Translations under genes and position numbers: made by a program
Source: Eubacterium sp.
GTDB lineage: Bacteria > Bacillota > Clostridia > Oscillospirales > Acutalibacteraceae
Direction: 5' to 3'
Assembly: GCA_029258375.1 (NCBI GenBank)
Contig: JARHZA010000001.1
Span: forward strand, 849,564 to 913,563
DNA: 64,000 bases
Notes under the pieces: model-generated
Database searches by the model: none
What the model was told of the DNA's origin: nothing
Seen by the model: only the letters and a program-made list of their open reading frames with translations
Part shown: positions 51,904 through 61,304 of the stretch, piece after piece
How the letters are laid out: each line of letters opens with the position of its first letter
Numbering within the stretch: the first letter of the stretch is position 1

Positions 51904-54024
51904 ATGAATATAAAAATAAAAGCTGAAACTAATCCAATATTTAATTCAAATTTTAATTATGGAAATATAAAAAGTAAGTATGGCATTGAGTCATTATATT
52001 TTACTAAAAATGAAAAACCATATATGATTGTTGCTGGAGAATTACATTTTAGCAGAGTTCCAAGAGAAAGTTGGAGACGTGAATTACTCAAAATGAAAGA
52101 GTGTGGTTTAAATACAGTATCTACATATGTATTTTGGAATTTTCATGAAGAAGAAAAAGGCGCATTTGATTTTTATGGAAATAAAGATGTTAAAGAATTC
52201 TTGAAAATATGTAAAGAAATTGATATGCCTTGTATTTTACGTATTGGACCATGGTGTCACGGTGAAGTTGTTAGAGGTGGATTTCCAAAGCGTATAAATA
52301 GAATGACAAGAAAACGAACTAACAATCCAATTTATTTAAAAGAAGTTGAAGACTTTTGGAACAGACTTTATGAAGAAGTTAAAGAATATTTAGATGGCGA
52401 AACAGTTTTAGCAATTCAAATTGAAAATGAATATAGCGGTCAAATAGACCATATAAAAACACTTAAAAAATTAGCAGAAAAAATTGGATATAAAGCGCCA
52501 TTTTTTACAATGACTTTATGGCCAAGTAACAAGCCTGATAATGAACTTTTGCCATTAGTAGGTGGTTACCCAGATGAGCCATGGAGTGGTAAAAGAAGAA
52601 AAACAGAACCTTCAAATAGATTCGCAATTACTCCTTTAAGATCTGATACACTTATAGGAACAGATTTGATAAAGAATCAAGTTAAATCTGATAACAATAT
52701 ATTAAAAACAATTCCATTTGCGTCTTGCGAAACAGGACCAGGTAATCAGGTCACAAATCTTCGAAGACCGTTTATTAGTGAAAAAGATGGCTATGGTGTT
52801 TGTTTTGCTAAATTTGCAGCAGGCTGTAACTGGCTTGGATACTATATGTTTCATGGTGGCCGTAATCCATCTGGTCAACTAATGCAAGAAAGCAGAAAAA
52901 CTTTTTATCCCAATGACTGTCCTATTATAGATTATGATTTTCAAGCACCAATTAGCCGATATGGCGAATGTAGATCACATGGTGACTTGTTACGTTTAAT
53001 GCATATGTTTACAAAATATTTTGATTCTAACATTGTCACTAAAAATGCATATTTTCCTAAGTGGAATTCATTAAATCCAAAAGATATTTCATTTTTAAAA
53101 TGTTCGGTTAGAATGAATGAAGAAATGAGCGGTTACTTCTTTGTATCTACTTATGAAAAGAATCTAAAATACAATGATTTTGAAAATGTAAATGTTGTTA
53201 TAGAAACAGAAAATAAATCTATTAAATTGCCAGAGGTTGATATAAAAGCAGGCTCTATGTTTTTTTATCCTTTTAATATTGATATAGAAGATATTCATTT
53301 TGATTATATAACTGCACAACCAATAGCAAAATTAAACGTTAATGGAAGAACAACTTGTTATTTTGTTGAATGTGAAGGTGTTTTACCAAAATATTCAGTT
53401 AACGGTGTTGAAAAAGAGTTAGACATAAACATTGATGGACAATGTTTGGAAAATAGTAAAATTAAATTAGTTGTTTTACCTATTGAAAAAGCAAAAGAAT
53501 TACACATAGTAAATAATCAAGTAGTTTTTTCCAAAGGAACTGTTTATGTTGATGATAATATTATTTATTGTGAGACAACAGAAGGGTATTTGAATAGTCA
53601 AATAATCAAAGAAATTGATGTTAAAAATGAAATTTCTTTTGAAAAGTGCGATAAAACATCTCTCCCACATAATAGTTATTTATTTTCACATAGTAAAAAG
53701 CAGTATTATTCTTTAAAAGTTCCATCAAGTCTTTTAGATGATAATTTTGATGTTGAATTAAAATTTAATTTTTCTGGTCTTAATCTACAAGTTTTTAGTG
53801 GAAAAACTATTGTAAATGACTATTTTAATATTGATGGAAATTTTGTTATGAGGTTAAGAGAATACAAAGAATATATAGAAAATGGTGAACTTATATTTAA
53901 GACGTCAGATAGAACAAATTTTGGTGCTGGACACGTATATCAAGAAATTGTACCTGAAAAAAGAGTTAATAATCTAACACTTGAATCGGCAAAAGTGGTA
54001 AACTTAGTGAGTGAAGATGTGTGA
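51904..54024 (+). CDS. Glycoside hydrolase family 35 beta-galactosidase
   Basis: 706 residues. The TIM-barrel catalytic domain starts with IVAGELHFSRVPRESWRRELLKMKECGLNTVSTYVFWNFHE, the GH35 hallmark. The acid/base Glu lies in IENEY (near 175) and the nucleophile Glu in CETGPG (near 276). C-terminal beta domains follow. No signal peptide is seen, so it acts in the cytoplasm on imported galactosides, consistent with the divergent transporter. RBS is AGGGGC. The DUF1893 gene overlaps its end by 4 nt. Confidence 0.93.
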   Translation: MNIKIKAETNPIFNSNFNYGNIKSKYGIESLYFTKNEKPYMIVAGELHFSRVPRESWRRELLKMKECGLNTVSTYVFWNFHEEEKGAFDFYGNKDVKEFLKICKEIDMPCILRIGPWCHGEVVRGGFPKRINRMTRKRTNNPIYLKEVEDFWNRLYEEVKEYLDGETVLAIQIENEYSGQIDHIKTLKKLAEKIGYKAPFFTMTLWPSNKPDNELLPLVGGYPDEPWSGKRRKTEPSNRFAITPLRSDTLIGTDLIKNQVKSDNNILKTIPFASCETGPGNQVTNLRRPFISEKDGYGVCFAKFAAGCNWLGYYMFHGGRNPSGQLMQESRKTFYPNDCPIIDYDFQAPISRYGECRSHGDLLRLMHMFTKYFDSNIVTKNAYFPKWNSLNPKDISFLKCSVRMNEEMSGYFFVSTYEKNLKYNDFENVNVVIETENKSIKLPEVDIKAGSMFFYPFNIDIEDIHFDYITAQPIAKLNVNGRTTCYFVECEGVLPKYSVNGVEKELDINIDGQCLENSKIKLVVLPIEKAKELHIVNNQVVFSKGTVYVDDNIIYCETTEGYLNSQIIKEIDVKNEISFEKCDKTSLPHNSYLFSHSKKQYYSLKVPSSLLDDNFDVELKFNFSGLNLQVFSGKTIVNDYFNIDGNFVMRLREYKEYIENGELIFKTSDRTNFGAGHVYQEIVPEKRVNNLTLESAKVVNLVSEDV

Positions 54025-54458
54025 TAATAAAAATGAATCAAGATTTAAAAAACGCTATAAATATTTTAAATAATGAAAATCTTACCTGTGTTTTATGCCA
54101 TAGTAATATTATTTATAAAAGCAGTGAAAAAGGTATTTTGCCTATTTATAAATATATATCACTCGGTTATGATTTAAATAATTTTGCAGTAGCTGATAAA
54201 GTAGTCGGTAAAGCTGTAGCGATGTTATTCGTTTTTGCTGGTATAAAAGAAGTTTATACAACTGTAATAAGTGATGTCGCTTATGAAGTCCTAAAAAACA
54301 ATTGCATAGAGGTTAATTACGAAATAAAAACAGACATGATTGTTAACAGAGTTGGTAATGATATGTGCCCTATGGAAAAAGCTGTTGTTTCAATTGATGA
54401 TCCAAGAGATGCCTATGAAAATATCGGAAGAACATTGTATAAAATGTCTTTAATTTAA
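54021..54458 (+). CDS. DUF1893 domain protein
   Basis: 145 residues from a GTG overlapping the GH35 stop (GTGA), or 141 from the ATG at 54033. The motifs VADKVVGKAVAMLFVFAGIKEVYT and NRVGNDMCPMEKAVVSIDDP are those of DUF1893, a cytidine-deaminase-like fold of unknown function. Coupling to the beta-galactosidase is positional only. Confidence 0.85.
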   Translation: MIIKMNQDLKNAINILNNENLTCVLCHSNIIYKSSEKGILPIYKYISLGYDLNNFAVADKVVGKAVAMLFVFAGIKEVYTTVISDVAYEVLKNNCIEVNYEIKTDMIVNRVGNDMCPMEKAVVSIDDPRDAYENIGRTLYKMSLI

Positions 54459-54473
54459 AATTTATATTGTTAC

Positions 54474-54507
54474 TAAAAAAGTGGAGAATTATTCTTCACT
54501 TTTTTGT
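54474..54507 (+). terminator. Terminator of GH35-DUF1893 unit
   Basis: AAAAAAGTGgAGAA/TTCTTCACTTTTTT stem with short loop and T-run. Confidence 0.88.
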
Positions 54508-54545
54508 TATATCAATTTTAGTTTGTTTAAATAATACTAATATGC

Positions 54546-54573
54546 TTGCAATGAATCTATTTAGTGTTATAAT
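54546..54573 (+). promoter_or_regulatory. Promoter of TtcA-like gene
   Basis: TTGCAA, 16 nt, TATAAT, about 50 nt before the start. Confidence 0.65.
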
Positions 54574-54622
54574 CTATTCGATATTTTAAAATAATTTATT
54601 TATAATGATAGGATACAAATAT

Positions 54623-55459
54623 ATGGCAAGAGAACTAACTTATAATCAAAAAGTTGAAAGAAGTATTATAAAAACATATAGAAAGTCAATTTGGAATCCA
54701 TTTGTTGAGGCGTGTAAAAATTATGAACTGGTAAATGATGGCGATAAAATAGCTGTTTGCATTAGTGGTGGAAAAGATTCTGTGTTAATGGCAAAATGTC
54801 TTCAACAATTAAAAAGAGTATCAAACACAGATTTCGATTTGAAATTTATTTGTATGGATCCAGGATACAACGAAAAAAATCGTAAAATGATAGAAGAAAA
54901 TTGCCAAAAACTTGAAATACCAGTTGAATTTTTTGAATCAGATATTTTTTCTGTAACAGAAGTTGTAGGTGGTAGCCCTTGTTATCTTTGTGCAAGAATG
55001 AGAAGAGGTCATCTTTATGCAAAAGCAAAGGAACTCGATTGCAACAAAATTGCACTTGGACATCATTTGTCTGATGTTATAGAAACAACAGTTTTGGGAA
55101 TGTTTTATGGTGCACAACTTCAAGCAATGTTACCTAAATTGCATTCAACTAACTTTGAAGACATGGAACTTATTAGACCTCTATTTTGTGTTAATGAAGA
55201 TGCAATATTAAAATGGAGAGACTATAATGATTTAACATTTATTCAATGTGCTTGTCGTTTTGTTGATGAATATAGTAATTCAGAAGATGGAATAGGTAAG
55301 TCTAAAAGGCAAGAAATTAAATTACTTATAAAAGAATTGAAAAAAGTTAATCCAGACATAGAATCAAATATATTCAATTCAATTCATAATGTAAAACTTG
55401 ATACATTTATAAGCTATAAAAAAAATGGTGTAGAACATAGTTTTTTAGAAGAATTTTAG
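54623..55459 (+). CDS. TtcA-family PP-loop ATPase (tRNA thiolation-like)
   Basis: 278 residues from the ATG at 54623 (TAGGA upstream); the ORF track starts six codons earlier. The PP-loop SGGKDSV lies near residue 50 of the frame, followed by CYLCARMRRGHLY (CxxC that could bind an Fe-S cluster) and ALGHHLSDVIETTVLGMFYG. A third cluster ligand candidate is in IQCACRF. The family thiolates cytidine 32 of tRNA or related positions. It is followed 23 bp later by the ABC exporter genes, which could be co-transcribed. Confidence 0.85.
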   Translation: MARELTYNQKVERSIIKTYRKSIWNPFVEACKNYELVNDGDKIAVCISGGKDSVLMAKCLQQLKRVSNTDFDLKFICMDPGYNEKNRKMIEENCQKLEIPVEFFESDIFSVTEVVGGSPCYLCARMRRGHLYAKAKELDCNKIALGHHLSDVIETTVLGMFYGAQLQAMLPKLHSTNFEDMELIRPLFCVNEDAILKWRDYNDLTFIQCACRFVDEYSNSEDGIGKSKRQEIKLLIKELKKVNPDIESNIFNSIHNVKLDTFISYKKNGVEHSFLEEF

Positions 55460-55482
55460 TATAAAATTATTACTGGAGAGAT

Positions 55483-57216
55483 ATGAAAAGTTTACTTGTA
55501 TACTTAAAAAATTACAAATGTGAATCTGTTTTTGCTCCATTATTCAAAATGTTAGAGGCTTTATTTGAACTTATTGTTCCACTTGTAATTGCATCTATTA
55601 TTGATATTGGTATAGCTAATAAGGATTTAAAATATATAATAAAGCGTTGCTTGTTACTTGTGCTTTTTGCCGTTATTGGTCTAACAGTTTCCATTACAGC
55701 TCAATTTTTTGCTGCAAAGGCTGCAACGGGTTTTTCAAAGGAATTAAAGCATAGTCTTTTTGCTAAAATCCAAACATTATCATTTACAGAACTTGATAAA
55801 ATTGGGACTTCAAGTTTAATTACAAGACTTACTGCAGATGTAAACCAAATTCAAAATGGGGTAAATATAGGATTAAGACTTTTGCTTAGAAGTCCATTTA
55901 TAGTGATTGGTGCTATGATAATGGCTTATTCTGTTGATAGAAAAAGTTCAGTTATATTTATCGTAATTACTATACTTTTATCAGTGGTTATTTTTGGAAT
56001 TATTGCATACACAATTCCTAAATACAAAAGTGTTCAAAATAACCTTGATATACTTACTCTTAAAACAAGAGAGAATTTAAATGGCACAAGAGTTATAAGA
56101 GCGTTTACTGAAGAAAAAAATGAAGTTGATGATTTTAAAAATAAAAACGATTTTTTAACTGGTATTCAAAAAAGTGTTGGCAAAATATCAGCCTTAATGA
56201 ATCCTTTAACTTACGTTATCTTAAATATAGGTATAGTTTTGGTTATTTATTTGGGTGGAATTGAAGTAAATGTAGGTAATTTAAGTCAAGGAGAAGTTGT
56301 AGCACTATATAACTATATGAGTCAAATTCTTGGAGAACTTCTTCAGCTTGCAACACTAATTATTTCAGTAACAAAAATTTTTCCATCAGCATCAAGAGTA
56401 GAGTATGTATTCAAAATAGAAAATTCACAAAAAAATAATAAATCATCAATTAAAAAACAGTCAAAACAAACTGATAATGAGGTGGATTTTGTTAATGTTT
56501 CTTTTAAGTATGATGGGGATTCAGAAGATTCATTAACGAATATTAACTTTAGTGCTAAAAAAGGCGAAATAATTGGAATAATTGGTGGAACTGGTAGCGG
56601 TAAAACAAGTTTAGTTTCTTTAATTCCACGTTTTTATAATGTTACAAATGGTTCGGTTTTATTAAATGGTATTGATGTTAATTTGTACAGTAAAGACGAA
56701 CTTATTAGTAAAATAGGATTTGTATTTCAAAATTCAGTTTTATTTAAAGGTAGTTTAAGAGAAAATCTTAAATGGGGAAATAATAATGCATCTGATGAAA
56801 ATATGAAGAATGCATTAGTCAAAGCTCAAATTTATAATGAAATGATGCAAAAAAATGGGCTCGATACAGAAATCGAACAAAATGGTTCTAATTTGTCAGG
56901 TGGTCAAAAACAAAGAATATCAATTGCAAGAGCTCTTGTAAAAAAACCTGAAATATTAGTTTTTGATGACAGTTTTTCCGCTCTTGATTTGGCAACAGAA
57001 TCATCACTTTCAAATGAAATTTATAATCTTAAATACAAACCAACTGTTTTTATAGTTAGTCAACGTGCAAATTCAGTTATAAAAGCAGATAAAATAATTG
57101 TGCTTGATGACGGAATTATGGTTGGAATTGGAAAACATAATGATCTCTTAAAAACTTGTGAAGTGTATAAAGAAATCTACGAATCACAGTTTCAAAAGGA
57201 GGTAAATTATGAATAA
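55483..57216 (+). CDS. ABC exporter half-transporter, degenerate ATP site
   Basis: 577 residues: six-helix permease (~1-310) fused to an ATPase domain with Walker A GGTGSGKT (near 368), signature LSGGQKQR (near 471) and Walker B LVFDDSFSALD. The catalytic Glu after Walker B is Asp here, as in the degenerate half of BmrC/D- or TM287/288-like heterodimers. Its stop overlaps the partner by 8 nt. The heterodimer probably exports drugs or lipids/peptides. RBS is TGGAGAG. Confidence 0.93.
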   Translation: MKSLLVYLKNYKCESVFAPLFKMLEALFELIVPLVIASIIDIGIANKDLKYIIKRCLLLVLFAVIGLTVSITAQFFAAKAATGFSKELKHSLFAKIQTLSFTELDKIGTSSLITRLTADVNQIQNGVNIGLRLLLRSPFIVIGAMIMAYSVDRKSSVIFIVITILLSVVIFGIIAYTIPKYKSVQNNLDILTLKTRENLNGTRVIRAFTEEKNEVDDFKNKNDFLTGIQKSVGKISALMNPLTYVILNIGIVLVIYLGGIEVNVGNLSQGEVVALYNYMSQILGELLQLATLIISVTKIFPSASRVEYVFKIENSQKNNKSSIKKQSKQTDNEVDFVNVSFKYDGDSEDSLTNINFSAKKGEIIGIIGGTGSGKTSLVSLIPRFYNVTNGSVLLNGIDVNLYSKDELISKIGFVFQNSVLFKGSLRENLKWGNNNASDENMKNALVKAQIYNEMMQKNGLDTEIEQNGSNLSGGQKQRISIARALVKKPEILVFDDSFSALDLATESSLSNEIYNLKYKPTVFIVSQRANSVIKADKIIVLDDGIMVGIGKHNDLLKTCEVYKEIYESQFQKEVNYE

Positions 57217-58957
57217 AGAAAGAACAATTACTTTAAAAAAAGTGTTGTTGTACATTGGTGCTTACAAGTACTATCTTGTGTTTTCAATATTATTATCAAT
57301 TATCTCTACTGCCTTAGTTCTTTATATTCCTATACTAGTTGGTAATGCTATTGATTTTATTATATCAAAAGGAAATGTTGATTTTGTAATTATAAAAGAT
57401 ATACTCATACAAATTGTGATAATTGCCGTTATAACTGCGTTATTGCAATGGCTAATGAATGTTGTTAATAACAAAATATCTTTTAACGTTGTAAGGGATA
57501 TGAGAAATAAAGCGTTTAACAAGATTCAAAAATTGCCATTATCCTATATTGATTCTCTTTCTAACGGAGATATTGTTAGTAGAGTAATAAGTGATGCAGA
57601 CCAACTTTCAGATGGTTTGATTCTTGGGTTTACCCAGTTATTTAAAGGGATAGTTACTATTATTGGAACTCTTTGCTTTATGCTATATATTAACGTTGGC
57701 ATAACAATTGTAGTGGTAGTTTTAACTCCGTTATCATTTTTAATAGCAAAATTTGTTGCAAAAAAAACATTTAATATGTTTAAAATCCAAAGTGAAATAC
57801 GAGCAGAACAAACATCATTTATAGATGAAATGATTTCAAATCAAAAAGTTATTGAAGCATATGGCCATGAAAAAGGCAATATCGAACAATTTGATGATAT
57901 AAATGAAAGGTTATCAAAAGCTTCATTAACTGCAATTTTTTACTCTTCAATAACTAATCCAGCAACCAGATTTGTAAATAGTATTGTTTATTCCGCAGTT
58001 GCTTTATTTGGTGCAATAATGGCATTAAACGGTAATATATCTGTAGGAATATTATCTTCTTTTCTTGCATATGCAACACAATATACAAAACCATTTAATG
58101 AAATAAGTGGCGTTGTAACCGAACTTCAAAATGCCCTTGCTTGCGCTAATCGACTAATAGAGTTAATTGAACTTAAAGAAGTTGATGATAAAAATGAAAA
58201 TGGTTTGTCTAAAAACGATTTAAAAGGCAACTTTTCTCTTCAGAACGTATCATTCAGTTATAATAATAATGATTTTATTAAAAATTTATCTATTGATGTT
58301 CAAGCAGGAATGAAAGTTGCAATTGTTGGTCATACTGGTTGTGGAAAAACTACTTTAATAAATCTTTTAATGAAGTTTTATAATATAGATAATGGAAAAA
58401 TATTTGTTGATAATACTGATTATAATGAATTCAATATTAAATTTTTAAGAAATAACATAGGTATGGTCCTTCAAGATACTTGGCTTAAAAGTGGAACTAT
58501 TTTTGAAAATATAGCTTTAGGCAAACCTAATGCAACTAAGGAAGAAGTCATTGATGCTGCAAAACGTTCTTATGCTCATTCGTTTATAAAAAGACTTCCT
58601 AATGGATATGATACTTATATTTCTTCTGATAGCACAAATTTATCGGGTGGTCAAAAGCAATTACTTTGTATTTCAAGACTAATGCTATCAAGTCCAAATA
58701 TTTTAATTCTTGATGAAGCAACTTCAAATATTGATACAAGAACAGAAATAAAAATACAAAAAGCATTTTCTAATTTAATGCAAGGTAAAACAACATTTAT
58801 CGTTGCGCATAGGCTGTCAACTATTAGAAATGCAGATTTAATTTTAGTGATGGATAACGGTAGCATAGTTGAAAGAGGAACTCATTTAGAGTTAATAGAA
58901 AGAAAAGGTTTTTATTATAATCTTTATAATAGTCAGTTTAAAAATATAATTGAATAG
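57209..58957 (+). CDS. ABC exporter half-transporter, canonical ATP site
   Basis: 582 residues, the same layout as its partner: permease, Walker A GHTGCGKT (near 374), signature LSGGQKQ (near 477), Walker B ILILDEATSNID with the catalytic Glu, and H-loop VAHRLST. RBS AAGGAGG lies inside the partner gene. The two half-transporters should form a heterodimer with one competent ATP site. Confidence 0.93.
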   Translation: MNKERTITLKKVLLYIGAYKYYLVFSILLSIISTALVLYIPILVGNAIDFIISKGNVDFVIIKDILIQIVIIAVITALLQWLMNVVNNKISFNVVRDMRNKAFNKIQKLPLSYIDSLSNGDIVSRVISDADQLSDGLILGFTQLFKGIVTIIGTLCFMLYINVGITIVVVVLTPLSFLIAKFVAKKTFNMFKIQSEIRAEQTSFIDEMISNQKVIEAYGHEKGNIEQFDDINERLSKASLTAIFYSSITNPATRFVNSIVYSAVALFGAIMALNGNISVGILSSFLAYATQYTKPFNEISGVVTELQNALACANRLIELIELKEVDDKNENGLSKNDLKGNFSLQNVSFSYNNNDFIKNLSIDVQAGMKVAIVGHTGCGKTTLINLLMKFYNIDNGKIFVDNTDYNEFNIKFLRNNIGMVLQDTWLKSGTIFENIALGKPNATKEEVIDAAKRSYAHSFIKRLPNGYDTYISSDSTNLSGGQKQLLCISRLMLSSPNILILDEATSNIDTRTEIKIQKAFSNLMQGKTTFIVAHRLSTIRNADLILVMDNGSIVERGTHLELIERKGFYYNLYNSQFKNIIE

Positions 58958-59065
58958 TATATTTTATTGGTTGTATTGTTTATACAACCAATTTTTTTAC
59001 GATTATCAAATAATATTGATTTCAATATGTATAAATTCAACAAATAAAGTTATATATTATGTTAA

Positions 59066-59094
59066 TTGAAGATTATTTTAATAAATGTTATAAT
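59066..59094 (+). promoter_or_regulatory. Promoter of flavin oxidoreductase gene
   Basis: TTGAAG, 17 nt, TATAAT, ending about 28 nt before the start codon. Confidence 0.75.
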
Positions 59095-59122
59095 TTAATC
59101 ATTAACTAAAAGGAGAAAAGTC

Positions 59123-61195
59123 ATGGAATATAGTATGCTTTTCAGTCCTATGAAAATAGGTAATGTTGAAATTAAAAACCGTATTGTTATGGCTCCAATG
59201 CTTATGGGGTTTGGGCAATTTAATGGTAATGCAACAGAAAAAATGATGAATTACTATGAAGAAAGAGCTAAAGGTGGCACAGGTCTTATAATAACGGAAA
59301 TTACACGCGTTAATGACACAACTGGTGCATCTTCATTTGGTCAACTATCGGCATCTAAAGATAGAAATATTGAATCAATGAGTGAACTTGCTAAAAGAAT
59401 TCATAAGCACGGTTCTAAACTTTTTGTAGAACTTCATCATCCAGGCAGACAAAATGTTAACCTTATGATTAACACGCTGCCTATATCTGTTTTTTGCGAT
59501 AAAATAATGCCTAAAGATTCATATAGTAAGCTTTTATACGGCAGTATTGTTCCTTTTGGCAAGAAATTAGTTGAAAAAGATTTGTTCTTTAGAACTGTTT
59601 CTCCAAGTAAATGTGAAAAAAGCAAATTTTCAGATAGTGCAAATAAAACATTATCCAAATCAGAAATTAAAAAGATTGTTATGCAGTTTGGTGATGCCGC
59701 ACTTCGTGTTAAAAAAGCTGGTTGCGATGGTGTAGAAATCCATGCAAGTCATGGATATCTTATTCAGCAATTTCTATCTCCGTTTACAAATAAACGAATA
59801 GACGAATATGGTGGTAATTTTGAGAATAGAATGAGATTTCTTCTCGAAATCATTGACGATGTAAGGCAAAAATGTGGCCAAGAATTTCCTATAATTGTTC
59901 GACTTACAGTAGATGAGATGTATGATAAGATAGGTGAAAAAGGAAAAGGTTATGACCTCAACGAAGGTGTGAAAATGGCAAAAGTGCTCGAGGAAAAGGG
60001 CATTGATGCAATAGATGTTTCATCTGCTGGATACGATACATTTAATTATTGGCTTGAACCTACTACTTTTGAGTGTGGATGGAGAAAAAATCTTGCTGCA
60101 GAAGTTAAAAAGAATGTGAGTATACCAGTAATTGCAGCCAATTTGATTCGTTCACCAGAGCAAGCAGAAAAACAACTTGAAGATGGTATACAAGATTTTA
60201 TTTCACTTGGTAGACCACATATCGCTGATCCTTATTGGACAAAAAAAGTTGAAGAGGGCAGAGAAAATGAAATAAAACGTTGTGTTTGCTGTCTCTACTG
60301 TTTTGAAAGCATGATGAATGGTGCATATGTTGGAGATAATGGGCATTGTTCGGTTAACCCATTTGTTGGAAAAGAAAATATTAAACTAAATGAAAATGGT
60401 AATAATAGAAAAGTTGTAATCGTTGGTGCAGGTGTTGCCGGTCTTACTGCTGCAGAACTTCTTGCGAAAAGAAAATTTGATGTAACAGTTCTTGAAAAAG
60501 AAAATGAAATTGGCGGTCAAATAAATCTTGCAGATAAACCACCACATAAAGAAAAACTTCATTGGTGTGTTGAAGATTTATATGTTAATGCAATAAAAAA
60601 TGGTGCAAAGGTAGAGCTTGGTATTTGTGCAGATAAAAAAATAATTGAGTCATATAATCCTGAATTTGTAATTGTTGCAACTGGTGGTTATGCAGTTCAT
60701 CCGAAAGCATTCACAAAAGATAATGTAGTAACTGTTACTGATGTTCTTAATGGAACTGTGAAGATTCAAAATAAAGAGGTTTGCGTTATTGGTTCTGGAA
60801 TGACAGGTCTTGAAACCTCTGAACTTCTTTGTGAACAAGGAAACAAAGTTAATATTATTGAAATGGCAGACAAAATTGCACCGGGTGCATGGTTCCAACA
60901 TCTTGATGATGCAATTCCAAAATTAGAAAAAGCTAATACTAAATTTTATACATCAACAAAATTGTCTGAAATTACTGAAAATGGTGTTTCTGTTGTTGAT
61001 TTAAAAAGTAATAAATCATTTGACATTAAATGTGACTTAGTTGTACTTTCTATGGGTGTTAAATCTGATAATTCGCTTTATGAAGAAATTAAAAACTCAT
61101 TTAATAATGTATACAATATAGGCGATTCTGCTAAAATTGGAAGAATTTACAATGCTACTGAAAGTGCGTTTAATGTTGTTATGAAAATTGAGTGA
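59123..61195 (+). CDS. Old-Yellow-Enzyme-type NADH:flavin oxidoreductase (2,4-dienoyl-CoA reductase family)
   Basis: 690 residues. The N-terminal FMN-binding TIM barrel (LFSPMKIGNVEIKNRIVMAPM; catalytic-type GVEIHASHGYLIQQFLSP) is followed by Cys for a [4Fe-4S] cluster (CVCCLYCF ... HCSVNP, near 386) and an FAD/NAD(P) domain with VVIVGAGVAGLTAAE (near 431) and a second Rossmann VCVIGSGMTGLE. Enzymes of this architecture reduce unsaturated C=C bonds of enoyl-CoA, bile acids or enones. The substrate is not evident. RBS is AAGGAG; it is monocistronic. Confidence 0.9.
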   Translation: MEYSMLFSPMKIGNVEIKNRIVMAPMLMGFGQFNGNATEKMMNYYEERAKGGTGLIITEITRVNDTTGASSFGQLSASKDRNIESMSELAKRIHKHGSKLFVELHHPGRQNVNLMINTLPISVFCDKIMPKDSYSKLLYGSIVPFGKKLVEKDLFFRTVSPSKCEKSKFSDSANKTLSKSEIKKIVMQFGDAALRVKKAGCDGVEIHASHGYLIQQFLSPFTNKRIDEYGGNFENRMRFLLEIIDDVRQKCGQEFPIIVRLTVDEMYDKIGEKGKGYDLNEGVKMAKVLEEKGIDAIDVSSAGYDTFNYWLEPTTFECGWRKNLAAEVKKNVSIPVIAANLIRSPEQAEKQLEDGIQDFISLGRPHIADPYWTKKVEEGRENEIKRCVCCLYCFESMMNGAYVGDNGHCSVNPFVGKENIKLNENGNNRKVVIVGAGVAGLTAAELLAKRKFDVTVLEKENEIGGQINLADKPPHKEKLHWCVEDLYVNAIKNGAKVELGICADKKIIESYNPEFVIVATGGYAVHPKAFTKDNVVTVTDVLNGTVKIQNKEVCVIGSGMTGLETSELLCEQGNKVNIIEMADKIAPGAWFQHLDDAIPKLEKANTKFYTSTKLSEITENGVSVVDLKSNKSFDIKCDLVVLSMGVKSDNSLYEEIKNSFNNVYNIGDSAKIGRIYNATESAFNVVMKIE

Positions 61196-61197
61196 TT

Positions 61198-61228
61198 AAA
61201 AAGGCAGGGGATTCCCTGCCTTTTTTGT
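61198..61228 (+). terminator. Terminator of flavin oxidoreductase
   Basis: AAAAGGCAGGG/CCCTGCCTTTTTT stem, 4-nt loop. Confidence 0.92.
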
Positions 61229-61244
61229 ACATTGTTTATCTCTA

Positions 61245-61273
61245 TTGACTTTATTTTTAAATTGTTTTATAAT
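61245..61273 (+). promoter_or_regulatory. Promoter of copA
   Basis: TTGACT, 17 nt, TATAAT, about 30 nt before the copA start. Confidence 0.8.
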
Positions 61274-61304
61274 AATCATACTAAATAGATAGGAAATAAG
61301 AAAA

